Below, piece after piece: positions 1 to 5,172 of a stretch of DNA of 8,162 bases. Positions within the stretch are counted from its first letter, which is position 1. The number at the start of each line of letters is the position of its first letter. The translations under genes and the position numbers were made by a program. This DNA comes from Actinomycetota bacterium (GTDB lineage: Bacteria; Actinomycetota; Acidimicrobiia; Acidimicrobiales; SZUA-35). The notes under the pieces were generated by a model, which had not been told where the DNA came from, made no database searches, and worked only from the letters and a program-made list of their open reading frames with translations. The stretch spans positions 1 to 8,162 of the forward strand of contig JAQCHM010000135.1 of the NCBI GenBank assembly GCA_027730885.1, given 5' to 3'.

Positions 1-972
1 AGCGCCGCCGGGCGGTCCGTCGGCCTGATCGCTCGGGGACCCCATCTCGAGACCATCCGTGCCAACGGGCTGAAAGTCGTCGGCGACACCGAGTTCGAGG
101 GAAGGCTGCCCGCCGAATCCGACGCTGCCTCGCTGCCCATCGGACCCGACACCGTCGTGTTGCTGACCATGAAGAGCAACGACACCGCCGGCGCGCTCGA
201 CTCCGTCGGCTCGGCCTATGACGGCCTGCCCATCTTCTGCATCCAGAACGGTGTGGCCAACGAAGACCTGGTCGCCGCCCGTGGCCTGCGGGCCTACGGC
301 TGTCGGGTGGTCCTTGGCGGTCGGATCCTCGAACCGGGCGTCGTGGCCCACACCGGCAGCGGCATTCTCACCATCGGCTGTTGGCCCTCTGGGGTCGACA
401 AGGTCTGTCGCGGGTTCAGCGCCGACATCGAGTCGGCAGGGCTCGAAGCTCCGTTGCACGAGCGCGTTCGAGCCGCCAAGTGGGGCAAACTGCTGGCCAA
501 CGTCAACAACGCCTACCTGGCCCTCACCAACACCTCGCTCCAGGCGTCGCGCAAGTTCGAGGCCCACCGCTTCTTCCTGGCCGACGTCCAGGAGGAAGCC
601 GTGCGGGTCCTCCAAGCCGCAGGCATCGCCGCTGACGTCGGGCGGTCGTCGACCATCGAGCAGCAGATCGCAAAGCTGCGGGTCCCCGGCGACTGGGACC
701 GCGTCGAGATCCCGACCGACCCCGACAAGCTCGTATGGCCATCGACGTGGCAAGATCTGCAGTTCCGGCGTGGTCGGGTCGAGGTCGCCTACTTCAACGG
801 TGAGGTGGTACGCCTGGCCCGGTCGCTCAGCCTCCGGGCACCACTGAACGAGGTTCTCTGGCATCGCTGCGAGGACGCCGCGGCCAAGCGGCTGCTGCCC
901 GGATCGGAGACCACCACGAGCTTGCGAGCCGCGGCCGCCAGCCTCACATCCGCGACCGACGCGAAAACCTAA
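1..972 (+). CDS. Ketopantoate reductase family protein (ApbA/PanE-like), 5'-truncated
   Basis: The reading frame is open from base 1, so the gene begins outside the window; roughly 20-25 N-terminal residues carrying the GxGxxG nucleotide-binding loop are missing. What remains matches the 2-dehydropantoate 2-reductase fold. The end of the Rossmann half shows 'GRSVGLIARG', followed by 'VVLLTMKSNDT' and the 'IQNGVANED' turn typical of the family. The C-terminal helical domain has 'KWGKLLANVNNAYLALT' (bases 478-528), which holds the conserved Lys and Asn residues that bind and protonate the keto acid. In this family NADPH reduces ketopantoate to pantoate on the way to coenzyme A. Many paralogues act on other 2-keto acids, and no pantothenate genes are in view, so the substrate is unproven. 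The first ATG in the window (157) is internal, not the start. The stop is TAA at 970-972. Confidence 0.88.
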   Translation, partial: SAAGRSVGLIARGPHLETIRANGLKVVGDTEFEGRLPAESDAASLPIGPDTVVLLTMKSNDTAGALDSVGSAYDGLPIFCIQNGVANEDLVAARGLRAYGCRVVLGGRILEPGVVAHTGSGILTIGCWPSGVDKVCRGFSADIESAGLEAPLHERVRAAKWGKLLANVNNAYLALTNTSLQASRKFEAHRFFLADVQEEAVRVLQAAGIAADVGRSSTIEQQIAKLRVPGDWDRVEIPTDPDKLVWPSTWQDLQFRRGRVEVAYFNGEVVRLARSLSLRAPLNEVLWHRCEDAAAKRLLPGSETTTSLRAAAASLTSATDAKT

Positions 973-1029
973 CCGTAACCAAGCATCGCCACGAAACGGC
1001 TCGTGAGCGCGTAGCGTTCTATTGTCAGC

Positions 1030-1041
1030 TACCCATGGGTA
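1030..1041. repeat. 12-bp perfect palindrome between panE-like gene and tRNA-Val
   Basis: TACCCATGGGTA is a perfect palindrome lying 18 bases beyond the 3' end of the minus-strand tRNA and 58 bases after the ketopantoate-reductase stop codon. It could be a dimeric regulator site or a weak processing or termination element. As a hairpin it gives only four base pairs around a CATG loop and no T-run follows, so it is a poor intrinsic terminator. No function can be assigned. Confidence 0.3.
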
Positions 1042-1059
1042 ACAACTGCGGACGACCAG

Positions 1060-1133
1060 TGGGCGTTGAGGGACTCGAACCCCCGACATCCTCCTTGTAA
1101 GGGAGGCGCTCTAGCCAACTGAGCTAAACGCCC
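1060..1133 (-). tRNA. tRNA-Val (anticodon UAC)
   Basis: The minus strand folds into a complete cloverleaf. The acceptor stem is GGGCGTT/AACGCCC (7 bp), the D arm GCTC/GAGC with loop AGTTGGCTA, and the anticodon arm CCTCC/GGAGG with loop CTTACAA. That puts T at position 33 and the anticodon at TAC, which decodes GUA valine. A five-base variable region ATGTC follows, then the T arm GGGGG/CCCTC (one G-U pair) with loop TTCGAGT. The discriminator base is A (base 1060), as expected for tRNA-Val. The CCA tail is not encoded (CTGG follows), so it must be added after transcription. The gene is divergent from the aldolase gene, with 51 bp between them. Confidence 0.96.
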
Positions 1134-1143
1134 GAAGCACGCC

Positions 1144-1170
1144 AGCGTAGCGGTCAGGCCCCACCGCCAA
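1144..1170 (-). promoter_or_regulatory. Possible promoter of tRNA-Val
   Basis: On the minus strand a TACGCT (-10-like, 1144-1149) lies 10 bases before the tRNA 5' end, with TTGGCG (-35-like, 1165-1170) upstream. The spacer is 15 bases, shorter than the ideal 17, so the -35 assignment is uncertain. The position is right for a short 5' leader removed by RNase P. Confidence 0.35.
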
Positions 1171-1172
1171 GC

Positions 1173-1178
1173 TAGCCT
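1173..1178 (+). promoter_or_regulatory. -10 box for leaderless transcript of the aldolase gene
   Basis: TAGCCT fits the actinobacterial TANNNT -10 pattern and ends six bases before the ATG at 1185. There is no Shine-Dalgarno sequence in the gap. This geometry places the transcription start at or next to the start codon. The same arrangement recurs before the genes at 2794 (minus) and 5173. Confidence 0.55.
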
Positions 1179-1184
1179 CGCGCC

Positions 1185-2002
1185 ATGACCCAGACGGCAC
1201 CCGTGGAAGCCCCTTCAGCCGCACTGCGAACCGCATCAGGATTCATCGTTCGCACCCGCCCCGCCTTCGCCACCGTCGCCGAGGAGCGTCGCCATCGGCT
1301 CGAGCGCCTGGCGGCCACCTGTCGCATCTTCGGCAAGCTCGGGTTCTCCGAAGGGTTGTTGGGCCACATCACCGTGCGCGATCCCGAGCACCTCGACCGT
1401 CTCTGGGCCAACCCCCTCGGTGTCTCGTTCAACCGCATCAAGGTCTCCGATCTGGTGCAGGCCGACCATCACGGCAACCTCACCTTCGGCCAGCGGCCCA
1501 TCAACCCCGTCGGACTTCTGCTCCATGCGGCCATCCATCGGCCACGCCCCGATGTCGAAGCTGTCTGTCACGCGCACTCCACCTACGGTTCGGCGTGGTC
1601 GGTCTTCGGCCGCCCGGTCGATCCGCTCACCCAGGACAGCTGCGTCTTCTTCGACGACCAGGCGATCGTCGGCGAGCCCTGCGTGGCGATGGACGCCGCG
1701 AGGCCGACCAGTTCGCGTCTGCAGTGGGCGACAAGCGGGTGGCCATCCAGGTCGGTCACGGCATCTTCGCCACCGGCTCCTCGGTCGACGAGGCCGCGTG
1801 GTGGTTCATCGGTATGGACAAGGCCTGCCAGGTCCAGCTGCTCACCACGGCCGCTTCGGCGACGGCCGGTCCGCCCCAGATGTGGCCCGAGACGATGGCC
1901 CAGGCCATCCGGCGCGCTCTGGGAAGTCCCGAGTTCGGCTGGCTTTCCTTCCAGACGCTGTGGGACGACATCATCGTCACCGATCCCGATCTGCTCGACT
2001 GA
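1185..2002 (+). pseudogene. Class II aldolase/adducin family protein, disrupted by a frameshift near 1700
   Basis: Two frames together make one class II aldolase/adducin protein of about 272 residues, the usual family size. From the ATG at 1185 the first frame reads through 'EGLLGHITVRDPEH' and 'CHAHSTYGSAWS' (His129 and His131, the HxH metal ligands) to about base 1700. The rest, including 'QVGHGIFATG' with the third metal His (base 1757), lies in the -1 frame and ends at TGA 2000-2002. Restoring one G in GCGAGGCC at 1698-1705 to GCGGAGGCC joins the frames as D-A-A-E-A-D-Q. Family members are zinc-dependent aldolases, epimerases or decarboxylases acting on sugar phosphates or hydroxy acids; the substrate here is unknown. 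Unrepaired, the first frame runs on to 2192 with a nonsense tail that invades the opposite-strand phosphatase gene. The cause may be real decay or a sequencing or assembly error; the intact codon pattern on both sides favours an error or a very recent mutation. Confidence 0.85.
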
Positions 2003-2017
2003 TCAAACAGCACGAGA

Positions 2018-2794
2018 TCACAACAGCGGGCGCCAGGAGGTCCAAAGCGTCTGTAGTTCGCCAAGCAGCTGGGGTGTTGCCGCCGCAATCGGCGCTCGGC
2101 GGGCGGTGTGGTCGAGCACGACGAGGTCCCGCCCGCGACCGTCGACCATCGGCACCCCCGCTTCCTGGCACACGAGGTACGCTCCGAGGTAGTCCCAAAC
2201 CCCGAGAGCGTCGTTGACGTCGAGCCAGCCGTCGAGGACGCCGGTGGCCACGTTGCACAGGTCCAGGGCAGCCGCTCCGTAGGTCCGGTACTGCGCCCAA
2301 CCGCCGTGGGTCGGCGCCCAGCCGGACATGCCGATGAACGCTTCGCCGAGACGGGTGCACTGTGACGGAGCGATGGGTCGATCGGCTTCTGCTCCCCCAC
2401 CACGCACGGCCTGGAATCGAACGCCCGACGCCAGGTTCACCACCGAAGCAGCCAGAGGTCCGGCAGCGTCGACGGCGCAGAGGCTCGTGGCGTACCAGGG
2501 CAGACCGCGCGAAGCATTGGTCGAACCGTCGACCGGGTCGACCACCACGGTGATCGAGCCGGAGCCAGTCAGGCCTGACTCCTCGCTGAGCACGGCGAAC
2601 CCGGCCCGATGGAGCCCGCCGATCAGCAGGTCGTCGGCGACGACGTCGTGTTGATACTGGTCCGTGCGACGCCCCGAGTTGCCCCAGTCCTCGAGGTCGG
2701 CAAGAACGTCGACGAGATCGGCGACCAGGTCGTCGAAGACCGTCAAGATGCCATCGGCGGAAACGGGCTCGGGCGCAGCAGGCGAGACGGTCAC
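2018..2794 (-). CDS. Inositol monophosphatase family protein (IMPase/HisN/CysQ-like)
   Basis: The 258-residue product has the full metal-dependent sugar-phosphatase signature: 'VLSEESG' (Glu71/Glu72), 'VDPVDGSTNASRGLPW' (Asp86, Asp89, backbone and Gly-Ser/Thr of the first IMPase motif), and the C-terminal 'GAAALDLCNVATG' plus 'VWDYLGAYLVCQEAG' (Asp201, third metal site). These residues bind two or three Mg2+ ions and hydrolyse a phosphomonoester. Relatives act on inositol phosphate, histidinol phosphate or 3'-phosphoadenosine phosphate, and sequence reading alone cannot separate these. I chose the GTG at 2794 because a TACGGT -10 box lies six bases upstream, giving a leaderless start, and because the length then matches the family. 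An ATG at 2833 would add 13 residues. A still longer reading from 3091 would overlap the opposite-strand gene and adds unrelated sequence. The gene converges on the aldolase with a 15-bp gap. Confidence 0.87.
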   Translation of the reverse strand: MTVSPAAPEPVSADGILTVFDDLVADLVDVLADLEDWGNSGRRTDQYQHDVVADDLLIGGLHRAGFAVLSEESGLTGSGSITVVVDPVDGSTNASRGLPWYATSLCAVDAAGPLAASVVNLASGVRFQAVRGGGAEADRPIAPSQCTRLGEAFIGMSGWAPTHGGWAQYRTYGAAALDLCNVATGVLDGWLDVNDALGVWDYLGAYLVCQEAGVPMVDGRGRDLVVLDHTARRAPIAAATPQLLGELQTLWTSWRPLL

Positions 2795-2800
2795 GGCCGA

Positions 2801-2806
2801 ACCGTA
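2801..2806 (-). promoter_or_regulatory. -10 box for leaderless transcript of the IMPase-family gene
   Basis: On the minus strand TACGGT (TANNNT pattern) is followed by the six bases TCGGCC and then GTG at 2794. No convincing Shine-Dalgarno sequence precedes either this GTG or the alternative ATG at 2833. If the box is real, the ATG at 2833 lies upstream of the transcript and cannot be the start. Confidence 0.5.
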
Positions 2807-2910
2807 CCAATCGTCGCGGGAGCCGGCGGACATGAGAACCAAACCGGTACCGCAACGGCTCTCGGATCTGGCAGGCTTGGGTGCCGGACTCTGCGACGAG
2901 CCGCCTACCG

Positions 2911-2916
2911 AAGGAG
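2911..2916 (+). promoter_or_regulatory. Shine-Dalgarno site AAGGAG
   Basis: AAGGAG sits four bases before the ATG at 2921. It fixes the start of the unknown gene at 2921 rather than at the upstream in-frame candidates from 2609, which lie inside the opposite-strand phosphatase gene. It is the clearest ribosome binding site in the window, in contrast to the apparently leaderless genes around it. Confidence 0.7.
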
Positions 2917-2920
2917 TTTC

Positions 2921-3484
2921 ATGGCGATCATCGATGTGCCCGGGTTCGTGGCCGATCTCAAGGACCACGCCGCCGACCACGGGTTCCACGTCCACGATGA
3001 GCGCCACTTCGTCGAGACCTACTCCCTCCGCCAGGCCTGGGAGGTCGATCTCCACCCCGAGCGTGCCTGCGGCGGCCCGCTCGACCTCCACCTCGCGGTC
3101 GAACTCGACCCTCGCATCCTGTTGTCCTTCGAGGACAAGATGATGGAGATCCCCGAGGACGACGAGCCCCCGACCGGCTACAAGCTGCCCATCAGCTTCA
3201 CGTGGGCCCTGCCTCCGCTACCGAAGGCCCCCGACCTCCTCGTTCTGGCCACCGACCTGGCCGGTATCGGCGGCGTGAACCTGCCCCTCGAGGTCGCCGC
3301 GGTCGACTCGACCGTCGCGGTGACCGATGCGTTCGAGCGCACGCTCTCCATCGTCGGCCGGGTCGAACTCGACTTCGCCGACCTCTTCATGCGACGCGAA
3401 GACCTGTGCGACATCCTCGATCGGTGTCATGCGATCAGCGAGTGGGTGCTCGATCGTTGTCCTGTGTGGCTCGACGAGGTCTGA
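2921..3484 (+). CDS. Conserved-looking acidic protein of unknown function
   Basis: This 187-residue protein is not one I recognise. It begins 'MAIIDVPGFVADLKDHAADH' and ends 'WVLDRCPVWLDEV'. It is rich in Asp and Glu, with no signal peptide and no membrane segment that I can see, so it is probably cytoplasmic and soluble. The middle (about residues 65-90) is strongly acidic and Pro-rich ('EIPEDDEPPTGYKLPISF'), followed by an aliphatic stretch around residues 105-130. Codon use is strongly GC-biased at third positions, as in neighbouring genes, so it is a real gene. The AAGGAG at 2911 supports the start. It lies 23 bp upstream of the selenoprotein gene on the same strand and could share its transcript, although that gene has a possible promoter of its own. 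It is divergent from the IMPase gene across 126 bp. Confidence 0.75.
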   Translation: MAIIDVPGFVADLKDHAADHGFHVHDERHFVETYSLRQAWEVDLHPERACGGPLDLHLAVELDPRILLSFEDKMMEIPEDDEPPTGYKLPISFTWALPPLPKAPDLLVLATDLAGIGGVNLPLEVAAVDSTVAVTDAFERTLSIVGRVELDFADLFMRREDLCDILDRCHAISEWVLDRCPVWLDEV

Positions 3485-3493
3485 CGGACCTGG

Positions 3494-3499
3494 AAGAAT
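3494..3499 (+). promoter_or_regulatory. Possible weak -10 box before the UGSC selenoprotein gene
   Basis: AAGAAT lies seven bases before the GTG at 3507 and matches TANNNT except for the first base. No Shine-Dalgarno motif separates it from the start. It resembles the TAGAAC box before the gene at 5173. It may give a leaderless selenoprotein transcript in addition to read-through from the gene ending at 3484. Confidence 0.3.
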
Positions 3500-3506
3500 C
3501 GGGGTC

Positions 3507-4079
3507 GTGATCACCTTCCTCGACCCGAGGGGCGAGCCCAGCCGCCCAACCGAGCCCTACGCCAACCGTGCCGCCCTCGAGCCGGGCGAGACCATCGGCC
3601 TGTTCGCCAACGGCTTCCCCGATTCGGTTGCCTTCCTTGACCACATCGAGAAGGCGCTCGCCGACCTGCTTCCCGGTGTTTCCTTCGCCCGATACGACAA
3701 GGGCAACGCCAGCGCATTGGCGTCCGAGCCCATGCTCGACTCCATCGCCGCGACCTGCAGCGCGGTCGTCGGCGCCTACGGGCATTGAGGAAGCTGTACC
3801 TCCGGCACCGTGCGTGACGGCATCGAAATGGCCCGCCGAGATCGGGCAGTAGCAGCGTTGGTCACCGATCAGTTCTGGCCCCAGGGCCACTTCGTCGCCA
3901 AATCGAACGGTATGCCCCAGGTCCCTCGGGTCCGTATTCCACATCCTGTCGCCGGCACCGGACACGCGGCCATGGCCAACCTCGCCGCTGCCATCGCTCC
4001 GCGCCTCATCGCGGTGCTCCGCGGCGAGTCGCCCGGCGACCAAGCCGACCCGAACGACGGTCAGACCGTCGCCGTATGA
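3507..4079 (+). CDS. UGSC family selenoprotein (TGA at 3786-3788 read as selenocysteine)
   Basis: One continuous frame of 190 residues is interrupted only by TGA at codon 94. The residues around it read G-H-[TGA]-G-S-C-T, the Sec-Gly-Ser-Cys motif that names the UGSC (seleno)protein family, so Sec94 and Cys97 would form a CxxC-like selenenylsulfide redox pair. The first half runs from a GTG start through 'ITFLDPRGEP', 'IGLFANGFPDS' and 'SAVVGAYGH'. The second half continues with 'RDGIEMARRDRAVAALVTD', 'GMPQVPRVRIPHPV' and 'RLIAVLRGE'. Both halves are needed for the family length. A hairpin at 3803-3825 fits a bacterial SECIS. The GTG was chosen because the family usually begins shortly before an LDP motif; a weak -10-like box lies just upstream. 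The stop TGA (4077-4079) overlaps the next gene's ATG by four bases. The reaction is unknown. The alternatives are a nonsense mutation of a Cys codon (TGC to TGA) or a base error. The genome should encode SelA, SelB, SelD and tRNA-Sec, none of which is in this window. Confidence 0.86.
3803..3825 (+). promoter_or_regulatory. Candidate bacterial SECIS hairpin
   Basis: Starting 15 bases after the TGA, CGG/TCG (one G-U pair) forms a lower stem, then a CA/CA internal loop, then the upper stem CCGT/ACGG with a five-base loop GCGTG beginning with G. The apical loop begins 24 bases after the TGA. A short stem with an early G in a small apical loop roughly 16-37 bases from the UGA is the known pattern for SelB-binding SECIS elements. 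The element lies inside the coding sequence, as in other bacteria. The fold was found by hand, without energy calculation. Confidence 0.5.
4055..4071 (+). repeat. Hairpin just upstream of the DGLPV-protein start codon
   Basis: CGACGGT, loop CAG, ACCGTCG: a perfect seven-base-pair inverted repeat ending four bases before the ATG at 4076. No Shine-Dalgarno sequence is visible for that ATG. The hairpin would be opened by ribosomes finishing the selenoprotein, so it could make translation of the second gene depend on read-through of the UGA in the first. That role is inference. Confidence 0.5.
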
Positions 4080-5146
4080 CCGCGCTGCTCGACGCCCAGG
4101 ACGAGGCCGCCGCGCTCGAATACCTGCACGCCAACGACTGCACCGACGGCTTACCGGTCGTCATCCCGACACCGGAACGGGTCGAGCGCATGGTCCTCGC
4201 CTCGGGCCTCGATGCCGATATCGACCTCGGTCCGATGGGTCCCGGGGGCGGGGCGACCACTATCGCCAAAATTGCCGCCAACGCCGTCATGGCCGGATGC
4301 CTGCCGGACTACATGCCCGTCGTCGTCGCGGGCATCAACGCGATCCTCCAGCCCGCGTTCGACCTCACCGAGGTGCAGGGCACCACCCACTCCATTGCCC
4401 CCCTGATGATCGTGAATGGACCCATGATCGCCGGATGCGACATCGCCTCGGGCTTCGGCGCACTGGGACCCGGGCATCGAGCGAACGCCTCGATCGGCCG
4501 GGCGGTTCGCCTTTGCATGATGAACATCGGTGGTGCCCGCCCCGGCACCTCCGACATGGCACTGCTCGGGCATCCCGGCAAGTTCAGCTTCTGTTTGGCC
4601 GAAGACGAGGCCTCGTCCCCGTGGGAGCCGCTGGCTGCGTCCTACGGCTACGCCGCTGAGCAGTCGGTGGTCACCATCGTCGGCACCGAAGCGCCCCACT
4701 CGGTCGTATTCGTCAACGACGCCGACGATCCCGACTCGCCGCAACGTCTGTTGCGGGCCCTGGCCCGAGTGGTCGCGAACACCGGATCCAACAACGCGAT
4801 TCTTCGCGGAGGCACGGTGGCCATCGCCCTCAACCCGGAGCACGCTGCCGTGCTGGGTAAAGCCGGCCTCGACCGCAGCGATGCACAAAAGCGGGTTGCA
4901 GCGTTAGCCACCAACCCTCGCGGTCTCGTACGGTCACTGAACCCAGGCTTCGGCCGCGACGGAGACCCCGACGAGGAACTCAGCTCGGTCGACGGACCGG
5001 ACAACGTGGTTGTGTTCGTCGCCGGAGGCTCCGGCCTGTACTCGGCAGTCTTCCCCTCCTGGGCCGCGGGAGCACACGGTAATCCTGTGGTCCACGCTCC
5101 GATCGAGACCGACCAGGCCTGCGTCATTCCTTCCCGAGTCGAGTGA
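4076..5146 (+). CDS. DGLPV-motif protein of unknown function, partner of the UGSC selenoprotein
   Basis: This 356-residue protein is coupled to the selenoprotein gene by an ATGA overlap and has no visible ribosome site of its own. I do not know its activity. Blocks that look strongly conserved are 'DCTDGLPVVIPT' (21-32), 'ANAVMAGCLPDYMPVVVAG' (68-86), 'IAPLMIVNGPMIAGCD' (107-122), 'GFGALGPGHRANASIGRA' (126-143), 'MMNIGGARPGTSDMALLGHP' (148-167) and 'GKFSFCLAED' (168-177). Cysteines occur in or beside these blocks at 22, 75, 121, 147 and 173 and could be thiol partners of the selenocysteine. There is no signal peptide; Gly-rich helices are present but no clear membrane span, so it is probably cytosolic. 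The C-terminal third ('VVVFVAGGSGLYSAVFPSWA') looks like an alpha/beta unit. Same-strand overlap and shared redox residues suggest that it forms a complex with, or acts on the same substrate as, the selenoprotein. That is inference. Confidence 0.85.
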   Translation: MTALLDAQDEAAALEYLHANDCTDGLPVVIPTPERVERMVLASGLDADIDLGPMGPGGGATTIAKIAANAVMAGCLPDYMPVVVAGINAILQPAFDLTEVQGTTHSIAPLMIVNGPMIAGCDIASGFGALGPGHRANASIGRAVRLCMMNIGGARPGTSDMALLGHPGKFSFCLAEDEASSPWEPLAASYGYAAEQSVVTIVGTEAPHSVVFVNDADDPDSPQRLLRALARVVANTGSNNAILRGGTVAIALNPEHAAVLGKAGLDRSDAQKRVAALATNPRGLVRSLNPGFGRDGDPDEELSSVDGPDNVVVFVAGGSGLYSAVFPSWAAGAHGNPVVHAPIETDQACVIPSRVE

Positions 5147-5150
5147 TCCT

Positions 5151-5168
5151 CCGTTCCTGGTAGAACGG
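5151..5168. promoter_or_regulatory. Perfect dyad overlapping the ligase -10 box (operator or hairpin)
   Basis: CCGTTC-N6-GAACGG is a perfect six-base inverted repeat with a six-base centre. Its right half overlaps the -10 box at 5161-5166 of the following ligase gene, so a dimeric regulator bound there would block transcription. It also lies only five bases after the DGLPV-gene stop, so as RNA it could be a hairpin ending the selenoprotein operon, although no T-run follows. Confidence 0.4.
5161..5166 (+). promoter_or_regulatory. -10 box for leaderless transcript of the acyl-CoA ligase gene
   Basis: TAGAAC is followed by GGCCCC and then the GTG at 5173. The six-base gap equals that before the genes at 1185 and 2794. 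There is no Shine-Dalgarno sequence, so translation probably starts at the 5' end of the mRNA. The last base departs from the TANNNT pattern. Confidence 0.45.
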
Positions 5169-5172
5169 CCCC

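Noticed and set aside
1692..1712. Programmed -1 frameshift in the aldolase gene
   Set aside because: No X-XXY-YYZ slippery site, and the family is not known for recoding. Deletion or sequence error is simpler.
1185..2192. 335-residue aldolase reading in a single frame
   Set aside because: After about base 1700 this frame gives low-complexity Arg/Pro/Ser-rich sequence and runs 175 bases into the opposite-strand phosphatase gene, while the real domain continues in the -1 frame.
2609..2920. N-terminal extension of the gene at 2921
   Set aside because: It is antisense to the phosphatase gene, and the AAGGAG at 2911 marks the ATG at 2921 as the start.
2018..3091. 357-residue version of the IMPase-family protein
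   Set aside because: The extra N-terminal 99 residues overlap the coding part of the plus-strand gene at 2921, have no family similarity, and lie upstream of the likely promoter at 2801-2806.
3435..4043. 202-residue minus-strand open frame opposite the selenoprotein, as an alternative to it
   Set aside because: It has no recognisable motif, whereas the plus strand keeps the UGSC-family pattern on both sides of the TGA.
3810..4079. Separate small gene starting at ATG or GTG after the TGA
   Set aside because: It is in the same frame as the upstream half, lacks a ribosome site, and would separate the conserved G-S-C from the rest of the UGSC domain. One selenoprotein explains both halves.
4151..4888. 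245-residue minus-strand open frame opposite the DGLPV gene
   Set aside because: High-GC antisense shadow without recognisable domain or ribosome site; the plus strand carries clear conserved motifs.
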